Source: RYN-428 sp035551995 (GTDB lineage Bacteria; Planctomycetota; Phycisphaerae; Tepidisphaerales; Tepidisphaeraceae). From it: a stretch of DNA of 64,000 nt. Location: the NCBI GenBank assembly GCA_035551995.1, contig DASZME010000025.1:124001-188000 (forward strand). The letters are read 5' to 3'. The notes beneath the pieces were generated by a model that was not told the origin of the DNA, searched no databases, and saw only the letters and a program-made list of their open reading frames with translations. A program made the translations under genes and the position numbers. Shown here one piece after another: positions 1 to 9,331 of this stretch; the first letter of the stretch is position 1, and every line of letters begins with the position of its first letter.

Positions 1-1383
1 AATCAGACCTGCCAGGGACTCAGTCGGCGGGAGATTCTGCGCGTCGGCGGGCTAATGCTCGGCGGATTGACGCTTTCGGGCTTGCTCAGCTCGCGAGCCA
101 AGGCGGCGGCGGCGGGGCGAATCGTCACCGATAAGTCCGTGGTATTGCTGTTTCTTCAGGGGGGTCCGCCGCACATCGAATTTTTCGACCCGAAGATGTC
201 CGCTCCGATCGAAATTCGTAGCATCACCGGCGAGATCAAGACCGCGCTTCCCGGCGTTACCTTCGGCGGCACGTTTCCGAAACTTGCGGCGATGGCGGAT
301 AAACTCGCGATCGTGCGATCATATGGATCAAATAACGCCGGCCATTTCTATGACTCGGTCGTGACCGGCGGCAATCCGCTTAAAGCCGCCATGGGATCGC
401 TCTATGCCCGGGTAGCCGGCGCCAATGATCCTAAGTCCGGCATGCCGCGAAACAGCCTGATTCTGCCGGAATCGATCGATCCGACACTAAAACTCGGAAC
501 CAATTTCGAAACCGGCGCGCTTCCGACGTTAACCCAGCCCGGCTCACTTGGCGCGGCCTATGCCGCCTTCAATACCGCCGGCGGCGGCGCCCTCGCTCAG
601 GACATGCGCCTTCAAATTCCGCAGGCGAGACTGGACGACCGCAGATCGTTGCTCGGCAGCCTCGATACGCTTCGCCAGCGCGCCGACAGGGCGGGAACGA
701 TGGCCCTGGCCGATCATTATGACCAGCAGGCCTTCGACGTCATCACCGGCGGCGTGGCCAGTGCATTCGATCTGTCGAAGGAAGATCCTCGCACGCTCGA
801 ACGGTACGACACCAGCAAACTATTCCGGCTTCAGGATCTCCATCGGTGGGGCGACATGGCCCGCGCATCGAATCTGCTCGGCAAACAGATGCTTCTCGCC
901 CGCCGACTCTGCGAGGCCGGTTGCGGCTTTGTAACCGTGAGCGACTGCGGATGGGATTATCACGCCAACGGCAACAGCCCCAAGCGCATGGCCGGGATTT
1001 ATCCGATGGGCGGCCAGGTCGATCATGCCGTCAGCGCGTTTCTTGAAGATGTCGAACGGCGCGGACTCAGCGACAAGATTCTGCTGGTGGTCACCGGCGA
1101 AATGGGCCGTACGCCTCGCCTGAACAACAACGGCGGGCGCGATCATTACGGCAAACTCACAAGCCTGATGCTTGCCGGCGGCGGATTGAAAATGGGCCAG
1201 GTGATCGGCGAGTCAGATAAGATCGCCGGCGAAGCCGCCACCGATCCGTACGGTCCGGAGCACCTGATGGCCACCATCATGCGCGTTCTGCTTGACGTGG
1301 GCGCCGTTCGCGGCGAGGCGGATGTACCGCGCGAAGTCGCACAAATCATCGGCGAAGGTCAGCCGATTCGCGAGTTGTTCTAA
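1..1383 (+). CDS. DUF1501 family Tat-exported protein (5' end outside window)
   Basis: The reading frame is open from base 1, and the first residues read CQGLSRREILRVGGLMLGG, a twin-arginine signal with its hydrophobic stretch. The internal ATG at 55 would cut this signal in half, so the gene starts left of the window. The body is of the DUF1501 family, an alkaline-phosphatase-superfamily-like group: FLQGGPPHIEFFDPK near the N-terminus, a HFYDSVVTGG segment, and GEMGRTPRLNNNGGRDHYG near the C-terminus. These proteins are very common in planctomycetes, usually paired with a DUF1549/1553 cytochrome gene, which would lie upstream here. The substrate is unknown. Periplasmic location is inferred from the signal. 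Confidence 0.9.
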   Translation, partial: NQTCQGLSRREILRVGGLMLGGLTLSGLLSSRAKAAAAGRIVTDKSVVLLFLQGGPPHIEFFDPKMSAPIEIRSITGEIKTALPGVTFGGTFPKLAAMADKLAIVRSYGSNNAGHFYDSVVTGGNPLKAAMGSLYARVAGANDPKSGMPRNSLILPESIDPTLKLGTNFETGALPTLTQPGSLGAAYAAFNTAGGGALAQDMRLQIPQARLDDRRSLLGSLDTLRQRADRAGTMALADHYDQQAFDVITGGVASAFDLSKEDPRTLERYDTSKLFRLQDLHRWGDMARASNLLGKQMLLARRLCEAGCGFVTVSDCGWDYHANGNSPKRMAGIYPMGGQVDHAVSAFLEDVERRGLSDKILLVVTGEMGRTPRLNNNGGRDHYGKLTSLMLAGGGLKMGQVIGESDKIAGEAATDPYGPEHLMATIMRVLLDVGAVRGEADVPREVAQIIGEGQPIRELF

Positions 1384-1410
1384 GACGTCCACGGTCTATG
1401 TGGGCGGCGA

Positions 1411-2637
1411 TTACAGCTTTACCGTCAGCGTCAACATCAGGCCGTGAAATTGGTTGTCCCATGTGCCATTGACGGTGGGGGAATTAACGCTATTGGCGAT
1501 GTGGCGTTGTTCGCGGTAGATGAAATCGTACGCCAGGTCGAGGTTCCATCGGTTGGTGTCGTAGCCCAGACCCAGGGCGAAGAGATGATAGTTGGAGTCG
1601 GGCACCAATGGGGAGAAGGTAGACTCGGGGACTGAGTTTTGTCCGTAGGCATAACCGCCGCGCACGATCCAGTGCTGGGTCAGTTGGTATTGAATGCCGC
1701 CGCGGATCGTGAATCCGCTTTCCCAGTGCGCGGGCAAGGTTTGGCCGTTGAAATGGGCGTCGGGGGACTGGATGCTCAACTGATTGACGGCATGCCAGTC
1801 GGTCCAAATCACGTCCGCTTCCAGCGTCAGCGGCTTGACGGGTTTCATCGCATAACCCAATCCGACGCTCTGCGGGAGATTGAGCGTCGTTCGGGCGTGG
1901 CTTGGCCCGATCTCCGGGATCAATGCGGAGGTGATCTGCGCCTTGCCGTTGAAGTCGAGCGTAAAGGGAGAGCGGTAGTAGGCTCCGATTTGATTGCGTT
2001 CATCGATCTTATACATGACGGCGGGGGTAACGCCGAAGGCGAAATCATTCCCGTGAAGGCGAAAACTCCCTTCGGGAGCGGGGGGCGCGGCAAGGACGAC
2101 GTTGCGTTCGAGATTCAGCGAGCCGTAGTACACGTTGAAGGCAATGCCGATCGAAAGGCGCGAATCGACGCGAAAGGCCACGGTCGGCGCGATATTGATG
2201 ACGGAGAGTTGAGCCTTGTTAACCAGGGTGCGGAGGGGGCCCTGGTTGCCCCAATCTTCGTTAATGCCGTAGACGTCGTTTACTCCCAGGCCAAATCGCC
2301 AACGGTCAAACCCAAAATCACTTTCGACATAAAGGTGCGGCAGAACGGTGGGGAGATTCATCCGTTCGTTGTCGCCGTTATCTCCCTGAAAATGGAATAT
2401 CGGTTGAAGGTAGTATGCGCCGGCGCTGATCTGGGAGCCGTGCAATTGAGTCAAGCCGGCGGGGTTGTAGAAAATCGCCGAAGGATCGTCGGCCTGTGCG
2501 GTGAACGCGTCGGCTTGCCCGGCGGCCTTGCTGCTTTGCATCGGCACATCGATGGCGCCGCCGTGTGCGCTATGCTCCAGCGCGCACAAGAGAGCGAGGG
2601 TTAGCGACGTGAGACGGAAACCGCCGAATTTTCGCAT
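1411..2637 (-). CDS. OmpP1/FadL/TodX-family outer membrane transporter
   Basis: This 408-residue protein has an N-terminal signal peptide ending around CALEHSAHGGA. It then shows the FadL hatch-region signature, AFTAQADDPSAIFYNPAGL, followed by alternating beta-barrel segments and a C-terminal strand ending LMLTLTVKL. FadL proteins form 14-stranded outer-membrane channels for hydrophobic substrates such as fatty acids or aromatics. The start at 2637 is preferred over the ATG at 2649 because GGAG lies six bases upstream of it. The gene is convergent with the DUF1501 gene, 27 bp apart. The substrate cannot be read from the sequence. Confidence 0.85.
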   Translation of the reverse strand: MRKFGGFRLTSLTLALLCALEHSAHGGAIDVPMQSSKAAGQADAFTAQADDPSAIFYNPAGLTQLHGSQISAGAYYLQPIFHFQGDNGDNERMNLPTVLPHLYVESDFGFDRWRFGLGVNDVYGINEDWGNQGPLRTLVNKAQLSVINIAPTVAFRVDSRLSIGIAFNVYYGSLNLERNVVLAAPPAPEGSFRLHGNDFAFGVTPAVMYKIDERNQIGAYYRSPFTLDFNGKAQITSALIPEIGPSHARTTLNLPQSVGLGYAMKPVKPLTLEADVIWTDWHAVNQLSIQSPDAHFNGQTLPAHWESGFTIRGGIQYQLTQHWIVRGGYAYGQNSVPESTFSPLVPDSNYHLFALGLGYDTNRWNLDLAYDFIYREQRHIANSVNSPTVNGTWDNQFHGLMLTLTVKL

Positions 2638-3135
2638 CTGAATCTCCATCCGTTTTCAAAAGCCGACCGCAGCCAAATCACCTTGAATCGGATGGCACGG
2701 TTTTGCCGGTGAGGGCGCATCATCCGTGCGCAACGTGTATGGCTTTATGTCATCGGCGGAAGCTGGGGGGTGCATTATCGATTGGGCGGATTCTGAGGAT
2801 TGAAGGGGCGCCTGCACACGCCAGGGAAAACGAGATTCGATTCATAAATATTGACTTGATTCCATATTATTTTTTCGTCAGGTTCCGATAATAACCGGCG
2901 CCGCACTTCTGAAAAGGCGATTGTGCAAAATTACGTCCAATAATATGTATAAACGCAATATTCATAATAGTTTATCATTGAAATTGGCGCACTCCGTTAT
3001 TATGATCTGTAACAGTTGCGGCTGGTAAAAGGGGTCGGGGCGATTGGGGTGGTCGTGCGTCGGATGCGGGGAGGCATCGGGCGTTAATTTAGGAAAGATG
3101 GGAATAGACCATGTCCATTTAGAAGAGGAATTTTT
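2638..3135. other. Intergenic region upstream of the phcB-like gene
   Basis: About 500 bp lie between the divergent FadL and methyltransferase genes. Bases 2840-3010 are strikingly AT-rich for this genome (runs such as CATAAATATTG, ATAATATGTATAAA, CATAATAGTTTATC), the pattern expected of a promoter region. No convincing gene is seen in it. Confidence 0.5.
2921..2949 (+). promoter_or_regulatory. Candidate promoter for the methyltransferase gene
   Basis: TTGTGC at 2921-2926 and TATGTA at 2944-2949 are separated by 17 bp inside the AT-rich patch; TATAAA at 2948-2953 is an alternative -10. This would leave a leader of about 180 nt. The match to sigma-70 consensus is only moderate. Confidence 0.25.
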
Positions 3136-4332
3136 ATGTCCATCGGAAACAATGAATCAGCGATGTCATCGAGGCCCTTTTCCACGACTTCTCTGGAAAT
3201 CGGGAAGCTCGGACAGGCGGCCGCCCTGAGAGGAGAGACGCCGTCCGCGACCGATACCGATAGTGTTGCAACCGTTATTCTGCGGCTTCTCGATAAGGTG
3301 CTCATTGAGTTTCAGGAAACCCCGGACTCGGCCGGGCCGGCCATGTACGATCTACAATCCGAATTGGGCTCGGTCAAAGAAAAAAGCACGCCGGAAGTTT
3401 GGAGCATGGTGACCGCACTGTGCCTGGCGCATCCGGTGAGCGACTTGATCCACCAGGACCCGTTCACTCGCCATTGTTTCACCAAGCCGCGCGGGTATGC
3501 CGGCGACGCGGAGTTGCTTGATTATCTTTATGGGGTCAGCGAAGCTCCGGCGGGAACGACGCCGCTGGGACGATCGATCTGCAATCATATGATGGATCAG
3601 CAGGGAGGCCGCAGCGTTCGCTCGCGCGGCAAGATTCTGGCACGCCTCATCGATGAGACGGCCGACATCCGGCGCCAGCCCCGCATTCTGTCGATCGCCT
3701 GCGGGCACCTTCGCGAAGGCGTTCATTCGCAAGCGCTGATGTCAGGCCGGATCAGTGAGTTCGTCGCATTGGATCAGGACGCGGATTCGCTGGCGCACGT
3801 CGAGCAAGCTTACGCCGGGACCAATGTTCGGACGGTTCGAGCTTCGGTGAAGTCTATACTGGGCGGGAAAATCCGGTTTGAAGGATTCGATTTTGTCTAC
3901 GCCGCCGGCCTGTATGACTATCTATCGGAGCGCGTGGCGACTCGATTCACGCGAATGATGTTCGACATGCTATCGCCGGGCGGCCGGCTTCTGGTGGCCA
4001 ATTTCGCTCCGGTTCTTCCCGAGGTGGGCTACATGGAAACATTCATGGACTGGAAGCTGATTTATCGGACCGCCGAGGAAATGTCGCTGCTCTCCGGCGA
4101 CATTCCAGGAAGCGAATGGAAGTCCAACCGGCTTTTCTGGGACGAGCCGGAAAACATCGTTTTTCTCGAACTCGTCAAGCGCGCCGTGGTTAAGCCGGAG
4201 CTGACGTATATGGGTAAAGGGAAGAGATTCAGTGTTCGGCGGATCCAGAATCCGACGATCGACCGCCGTTTGAGAACCGGGCGTCAAGCTTCGACGAATT
4301 CATCCGAAGCCGGACCCGTGGAAGCCCCTTGA
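3136..4332 (+). CDS. PhcB-like class I SAM-dependent methyltransferase (398 aa)
   Basis: The centre of the protein carries FTKPRGYAGDAELLDYLYG, which I recognise from the family annotated as extracellular factor (3-hydroxypalmitic acid methyl ester) biosynthesis proteins, that is PhcB and relatives. The SAM-binding motif I region, ILSIACGHLREG (about residues 184-195), is followed by EFVALDQDADSL, the acidic residue that normally holds the ribose, and later by FDMLSPGGRLLVANF. In Ralstonia, PhcB makes a diffusible fatty-acid methyl ester signal. The exact substrate here is inference. The start has GAGGA six bases upstream. The neighbours are a membrane kinase and a receiver-kinase protein, as in phcBSR. 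The last 50 residues are low-complexity. Confidence 0.75.
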   Translation: MSIGNNESAMSSRPFSTTSLEIGKLGQAAALRGETPSATDTDSVATVILRLLDKVLIEFQETPDSAGPAMYDLQSELGSVKEKSTPEVWSMVTALCLAHPVSDLIHQDPFTRHCFTKPRGYAGDAELLDYLYGVSEAPAGTTPLGRSICNHMMDQQGGRSVRSRGKILARLIDETADIRRQPRILSIACGHLREGVHSQALMSGRISEFVALDQDADSLAHVEQAYAGTNVRTVRASVKSILGGKIRFEGFDFVYAAGLYDYLSERVATRFTRMMFDMLSPGGRLLVANFAPVLPEVGYMETFMDWKLIYRTAEEMSLLSGDIPGSEWKSNRLFWDEPENIVFLELVKRAVVKPELTYMGKGKRFSVRRIQNPTIDRRLRTGRQASTNSSEAGPVEAP

Positions 4333-4399
4333 TCAGGCGGTTTAAACAGGAGTCTTCCGCTCAATTAACTGTAGTCCACGAAAAACCGATATAGACCGT

Positions 4400-4440
4400 A
4401 GAAGCCCGACCGCGGACGTGGGTCGGGCTTCTGCGTTTTT
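4400..4440 (+). terminator. Intrinsic terminator after the PhcB-like gene
   Basis: A perfect 12-bp stem (AGAAGCCCGACC at 4400-4411 with GGTCGGGCTTCT at 4421-4432) encloses a 9-nt loop and is followed by GCGTTTTT. It lies 68 nt after the methyltransferase stop and ends 22 nt before the kinase start, so it either separates the two transcription units or acts as an attenuator between them. Confidence 0.85.
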
Positions 4441-4462
4441 ATCGCAGAAGGAATGCAGGGAA

Positions 4463-5854
4463 ATGATTGCAGCCGCTGAAGACGATGCTGGTTGGCGTCT
4501 CGAGGAGGCGTACCGCGTATTCTTACGCGCCCTGCGACTGCGCCAGGCGAAAATCGGGTACTTGCTGCCGTTGGCGCTTGTCCCCGCCGCGATGAGCCTG
4601 GACTATTTTGTCTATCCGGAACTCTTTGGCGCTTTGCTCAGGTCGCGTTTGCTTTGCAATCTCGCGCTATTGCCTTGCTACATCATGCTGTTTACACGAT
4701 TTGGACCGCGGAATCTTTTTTGGCTGGGCAATTTATGGCTGATGGCGCCGATGCTGGCGATCTGCTGGATGATTTACGCCTCGGAGGGCGCCAATTCTCC
4801 TTATTATGCAGGCCTGAATCTTGTCATGCTGGCCGGATGCCTTTTGACGACCTATGACGCGCGGGGGGCGATGGTTTTCTGCGGAGTGACCATCGCGTGC
4901 TATGGATTGGCCTGCACGCTTCATCGATGGATGCCGCCCGCGTCGGCGATTCATAAATCGGTGATGTTGGCCGGCAGTATCTTTTTTAACAATATTTATT
5001 TCCTGGCGGCGACGGGAGCGGTCAGCGTGACGTCCTGTTATTTCGGGTCGCGCCGAAGATTCGAGGATTTCCGCCTGCGCCACGAGCTGGACGCGAAAAA
5101 CGTTCGCATCGCCTCCACCCTGCAAAAGCTCCAGGAAACCGAAGTCCAGCTCGTCCAGAGCGAAAAGATGAACGCCTTGGGCAAGCTCTCCGCCGGGCTG
5201 CTCCATGAGATCAACAATCCGCTCAACTTCACGTTCATGGCGTTGCAGATCGCCCAACAGGAGTCGGCGGAGAACGAATGCATGAGCGATACGCTCAAAG
5301 ATATCGGCGAAGGCATGGAACGCATCCGAACCGTGATTTCGGATCTGCGGGCGTTCGCTTATCCGACCCATCATATGGATACCCAGGAGGTCTCGCTCGA
5401 CGACGCGCTCACGTCGGCGCTGCGGCTGACGGCGCACGAACTGGGCGACACCTCCATCGACCGCCAGGAAATCGGCGGCGCCAGAACGCTTGGCGCGGCT
5501 ACCCAGATCGTCCATGTCTTCATGAATCTACTTGTGAACTCGGCCCATGCGATCAAGACCAAGGGTCAGGCGGCCCAGATTAAGATTAGCTGCGCGCCGA
5601 GCGAAAACGGACGATTACGCGTCGCCGTTCGAGATAACGGCTCGGGCGTAGCCGCCGCCGATTTACCCAGATTACTCGATCCCTTTTTCACGACAAAAGC
5701 GCCAGGGCAGGGGATGGGGCTTGGGCTAAGCATCTGTCACACCATCGTGAAGAATCACGGTGGAACGATGCAGGTCAACAGCGAGTTGGGCCAGTGGACC
5801 GAAGTGAGCTTCGATCTTCCGCTGGTGACCGCCGCCTTACGGAGCGCCGCATGA
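4463..5854 (+). CDS. Membrane sensor histidine kinase, PhcS-like position (463 aa)
   Basis: The N-terminal half (about residues 35-205) has several hydrophobic segments consistent with six membrane helices and no large periplasmic domain. A short coiled coil follows, then the kinase core: H-box LLHEINNPLNFTF with phospho-accepting His248, N-box VFMNLLVNSAHAI, G1 RDNGSGVA, F-box DPFFTTK and G2 GMGLGLSIC. The ATG at 4463 has AAGGA ten bases upstream; an upstream in-frame GTG at 4418 lies inside the terminator hairpin and is unlikely. The stop overlaps the next start (ATGA), so translation is coupled. Its place beside a PhcB-like gene suggests a receptor for a lipid signal (inference). Confidence 0.85.
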   Translation: MIAAAEDDAGWRLEEAYRVFLRALRLRQAKIGYLLPLALVPAAMSLDYFVYPELFGALLRSRLLCNLALLPCYIMLFTRFGPRNLFWLGNLWLMAPMLAICWMIYASEGANSPYYAGLNLVMLAGCLLTTYDARGAMVFCGVTIACYGLACTLHRWMPPASAIHKSVMLAGSIFFNNIYFLAATGAVSVTSCYFGSRRRFEDFRLRHELDAKNVRIASTLQKLQETEVQLVQSEKMNALGKLSAGLLHEINNPLNFTFMALQIAQQESAENECMSDTLKDIGEGMERIRTVISDLRAFAYPTHHMDTQEVSLDDALTSALRLTAHELGDTSIDRQEIGGARTLGAATQIVHVFMNLLVNSAHAIKTKGQAAQIKISCAPSENGRLRVAVRDNGSGVAAADLPRLLDPFFTTKAPGQGMGLGLSICHTIVKNHGGTMQVNSELGQWTEVSFDLPLVTAALRSAA

Positions 5855-7233
5855 GCATAGGAAAACCTGAACCTCCGAAGCACGCCGTGCTCTATGTCGA
5901 TGACGAAGAGCAGGCGTTGAAGTATTTTCGCAAGGGGCTTGATAGAGACTTTCGCATCCTGACGGCGCCCGGGGCCGCGCAAGCGATCGCCCTGCTCGAA
6001 GCGGAAGCGGACATCGCCGTGGTCATCTCCGACCAGCGTATGCCGGGCAGGAGCGGGGTATCACTTCTCACCGAAGTCAAGGCTCGCTGGCCGGCGGTCG
6101 TTCGGATTCTGGTCACCGCCTACACCGACATCGACAGCGCCGTGGCCGCGGTGAACGCGGGTTCGGTTTACAAATACCTCACCAAGCCGGCTGATTTCAA
6201 TCTGCTTCGTCTCACGCTGACCGAGTCGATGAATCTCTATCGCGAGACGATCCACAATAACGTGATGGCCCAGACGCTTCGCAAGCTGGAAGAGCAGTGC
6301 CAGGCGACGGCCGAAGCCCAGACGCAGCGCGAGCAGCTTCAGCAGCGTCTGATCGCGGCCTCGCGCGAGGCGGGCCGGGCGGAGGTGGCCACGGGAATTC
6401 TGCACAACGTCGGAAATGTTCTTAACAGCATGAACGTATCGGCGGCGGTGGTCACTAACACGCTTCATGAGTCGCGGATCGGCAATCTGTGCAAGGGCCT
6501 GGCCATGCTGGAGGAGCATGCCGGCGACCTCGCCAGCTTTATCGCGTCCGACGAGCGCGGCCAGCGGCTTCCAGGTTATCTCGCCAAGCTCGCTCCTGTT
6601 ATTTCGCAGGAGCACGCGACCATCGCCGGGGCGATGGAATCGCTCAGCCGCAACATCGAGCACATCGTCCACGTGGTTCAGCATCAGCAGTCCGATGCGC
6701 GGGAAGTCTGCCTTCGCCAGGCGGTCAATACGACCGAATTGGCCGAAGACGCGATTCGCATTAACCAGACGATCGTCGAGCAGAACGGCGTAGAGATCGT
6801 TCGTGATTTCGCCGATATTCCCATTCTCATGCTCGATCGGCACCGGGTGCTTCAGATTCTGGTCAATCTTGTCAGCAACGCGGCGCGCGCGTTGAAGGGG
6901 TGCGATTCCGCTCAAAAGCGAATAACGGTGAAGATTCGCCGGAACAGCGATTCGGTCCAGCCGCAGGTGTGCTTTGAGGTGAGCGACAACGGCGCGGGAA
7001 TCGCGCCGGAGAACCTGACGCGGATTTTTACCTACGGCTTCACCACACGCCGGGAAGGGCACGGGTTTGGACTGCACAGCGCCGCTAATGCCGCAAGGGA
7101 AATGGGGGGGTCTCTTACCGCATCCAGCGGCGGCGCAGGCCTGGGGGCGACTTTCACATTGGGACTCCCGGCCGCACGCGACTCGGACGCCGCGGCGCTA
7201 TCCAGGCAAGCCATTCAAGAGGTTTCAGCATGA
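5851..7233 (+). CDS. Response regulator fused to a histidine kinase, PhcR-like (460 aa)
   Basis: The receiver domain covers residues 8-125, with the acidic pair in YVDDEE, phospho-acceptor Asp61 in ISDQRMPG, Thr in LVTAYTD and Lys in YLTKP. A coiled coil leads to a kinase domain with the atypical H-box GILHNVGNVLNSMN (His185), N-box QILVNLVSNAARAL, G1 SDNGAGIAP and G2 GHGFGLHSAANAA. A receiver followed by a transmitter of the HNVGN type is the unusual layout known for Ralstonia PhcR. The start overlaps the preceding stop, and the stop overlaps the next start, both as ATGA. No DNA-binding domain is present, so output is probably by phosphotransfer or protein contact. Confidence 0.85.
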   Translation: MSIGKPEPPKHAVLYVDDEEQALKYFRKGLDRDFRILTAPGAAQAIALLEAEADIAVVISDQRMPGRSGVSLLTEVKARWPAVVRILVTAYTDIDSAVAAVNAGSVYKYLTKPADFNLLRLTLTESMNLYRETIHNNVMAQTLRKLEEQCQATAEAQTQREQLQQRLIAASREAGRAEVATGILHNVGNVLNSMNVSAAVVTNTLHESRIGNLCKGLAMLEEHAGDLASFIASDERGQRLPGYLAKLAPVISQEHATIAGAMESLSRNIEHIVHVVQHQQSDAREVCLRQAVNTTELAEDAIRINQTIVEQNGVEIVRDFADIPILMLDRHRVLQILVNLVSNAARALKGCDSAQKRITVKIRRNSDSVQPQVCFEVSDNGAGIAPENLTRIFTYGFTTRREGHGFGLHSAANAAREMGGSLTASSGGAGLGATFTLGLPAARDSDAAALSRQAIQEVSA

Positions 7234-9140
7234 ACGATGTGCTTAAGCAGACGCGCCGCGTACTGATCATCGACGATACCGCCGCGATCCATGCCGACTT
7301 CCGCACCATTCTTGCCGAGGGAGGACCGTCGGCGGACCTGGCCAACGACGAGCACACGCTCTTCGGCAACCTCGTTGCCCCGACCGTTGACGTAACCTTT
7401 GAAGTGGATTGCGCCCTTCAAGGCGAAGAAGGATACCGGAAAGTTCAAGACGCCGTCGCCGCCGGCGCGCCGTATCAACTGGCTTTCGTCGACATGCGCA
7501 TGCCGCCGGGATGGGACGGCGTGCAGACCATCCAAAAGCTGTGGGAAGCGGACCCCCTGTTGCACGTCGTCATCTGCAGCGCCTACTCGGCCTATTCCTG
7601 GAAGGAAATCGCCGTTCGGCTCGGGGGAAGCGATCGGCTGCTGATCCTCAAAAAACCGTTCGACGAATACGAAGTCTTCCAGATCGCCAACTCTCAGACC
7701 GCCAAATGGCTCGTCACCCAGCAGGCGCGGCTCAAGCTTTCCCAACTTGAACATCTGGTCGAGCTCCGGACCGCGGAACTAAAACAAACCGCTCTGGTCG
7801 ATCGGCTGACCGGATTGCCCAATCGTGAGTTATTGCACGATCGCCTCAATCAATTGATGGAGTGTTCGAGGCGAGATCCGGAGCGAAAATTCGCCGTTCT
7901 CTTTCTAGACTTTGACCGCTTTAAGGTCATCAACGACAGCCTTGGTCACGACGTCGGCGACCTGCTGATCATCGGAATCGCCAATCGCCTGCGCCATGAG
8001 ACGCGGCGCACCGATACCGTGGCAAGCATGACCACGACCGCGCGCCTGGGCGGGGATGAATTCATCGTCGTTCTCGATCAACTCAGGGACCATCACGACG
8101 CGGTGCGCGTCACCGAGCGCCTCGTGCAGGCGCTTGCCGTTCCCTATGATCTCAAGGGGCATATCGTTCATACCACGGTCAGCGTCGGCATCACCACCAA
8201 CATCAATCCCTACCGGAATCCGGATGAAATGGTGCGCGACGCCGACATTGCAATGTACCGCGCGAAAGCCGCCGGCAAAGACTGCTACATGCTCTTTGAC
8301 AGCCAGATGCACAAGGAAGCCGTTCACCGGCTGACGCTCGAATCCGACCTGCGGAACGCGATCGAGAACCGCGAATTTTTCCTGACCTATCAGCCGATCC
8401 TCTGCCTCACGACCGGCGCCACCGTTGGGTTTGAAGCCCTGGTGCGATGGAAACATCCCCAGCGCGGGATGATTTCGCCGGCCGATTTCATTCCGCTGGC
8501 CGAGGAGATCGGCACGATCGTTCCCCTGGGATATTGGGTGCTGAACGAAGCATGCCGGCAGCTGGCCGAATGGCGAAGCCGCGGCCCGGGGTTCGCGAAT
8601 ATCACCATGAGCGTAAACCTCTCGCGCAAGCAACTGGTCGCGCCCGAGTTGGTGAGTTCAATCGTTCGGACTATAAAAGAGCACGGAATCGACCCGGCGG
8701 ATCTGAAGCTGGAGATCACAGAAACCGCAGTCATGCACAACCCCGAAGAGGCCGTTCGCGTGCTGCATCTGATCCGCGACGCGGGCATCGAACTGCACAT
8801 GGACGACTTTGGGACCGGCTACTCGTCGTTGAGCTGCCTGCACAAATTCCCGATTGGGGGTCTGAAGATCGATAGGGCCTTTGTCAGCAACATGGTCGAG
8901 CGCCAGGATTACGCGCTGGTGATCGACGCGATCATTTCGCTGTCGAACAAGTTGAAGCTGCGGCTTGTGGCCGAGGGGGTGGAGACCGCCGAGCAGCTCG
9001 CGCTTCTGCAGGTGCTGGGGTGCCATCTCGCGCAAGGCTATTTCTTCGCCAAGCCGCTGGCTCCCGCGGCGGCCGAGGCGTTTGTGGTCGCCGGAAAGAA
9101 GCTGCCGGCGGCGCCGATCGTTCATACCGCGGCCGCGTGA
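7230..9140 (+). CDS. Receiver-GGDEF-EAL cyclic-di-GMP protein (636 aa)
   Basis: Residues 8-150 form a receiver domain with VLIIDD, phospho-acceptor Asp88 in FVDMRMPPGWDG and Lys in ILKKPFD. A short coiled coil leads to a diguanylate cyclase domain with intact GGDEF (residues 274-278) and an EAL phosphodiesterase domain with EAL at 402-404 and MDDFGTGYSSLS later. Both catalytic motifs look intact, so either activity is possible. A few extra residues (SMTTT) sit just before RLGGDEF compared with the usual spacing. It ends the three-gene operon and is the likely output, turning receptor-kinase input into a change of the second messenger. This role is inference from operon structure. Confidence 0.9.
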   Translation: MNDVLKQTRRVLIIDDTAAIHADFRTILAEGGPSADLANDEHTLFGNLVAPTVDVTFEVDCALQGEEGYRKVQDAVAAGAPYQLAFVDMRMPPGWDGVQTIQKLWEADPLLHVVICSAYSAYSWKEIAVRLGGSDRLLILKKPFDEYEVFQIANSQTAKWLVTQQARLKLSQLEHLVELRTAELKQTALVDRLTGLPNRELLHDRLNQLMECSRRDPERKFAVLFLDFDRFKVINDSLGHDVGDLLIIGIANRLRHETRRTDTVASMTTTARLGGDEFIVVLDQLRDHHDAVRVTERLVQALAVPYDLKGHIVHTTVSVGITTNINPYRNPDEMVRDADIAMYRAKAAGKDCYMLFDSQMHKEAVHRLTLESDLRNAIENREFFLTYQPILCLTTGATVGFEALVRWKHPQRGMISPADFIPLAEEIGTIVPLGYWVLNEACRQLAEWRSRGPGFANITMSVNLSRKQLVAPELVSSIVRTIKEHGIDPADLKLEITETAVMHNPEEAVRVLHLIRDAGIELHMDDFGTGYSSLSCLHKFPIGGLKIDRAFVSNMVERQDYALVIDAIISLSNKLKLRLVAEGVETAEQLALLQVLGCHLAQGYFFAKPLAPAAAEAFVVAGKKLPAAPIVHTAAA

Positions 9141-9331
9141 TTTGCCCGCGTCCTCTCACGAACCGCCGCCGCGGCGCGCCCTCCGTCGCCCGCCGATCGC
9201 GAATTCGTTGACTGGCGGTATCGATTGACTACATTACTCGCATCCGGCGCCCGCCTCGCCAGGGTTCTGGCGGTATCGATGATCATGACCTGCGACGCTC
9301 TGTCCGGCGGGGCGCCGATTTTCCCCGTCGA

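Noticed and set aside
1639..2604. A 321-codon plus-strand frame across the FadL gene
   Set aside because: The minus strand encodes an unmistakable FadL signature with signal peptide; the plus-strand translation has no recognisable features.
7990..8065. Suspected inactivating insertion before GGDEF in the receiver-GGDEF-EAL protein
   Set aside because: The extra residues lie upstream of an intact RLGGDEF motif, and the domain otherwise looks complete, so loss of function cannot be claimed.
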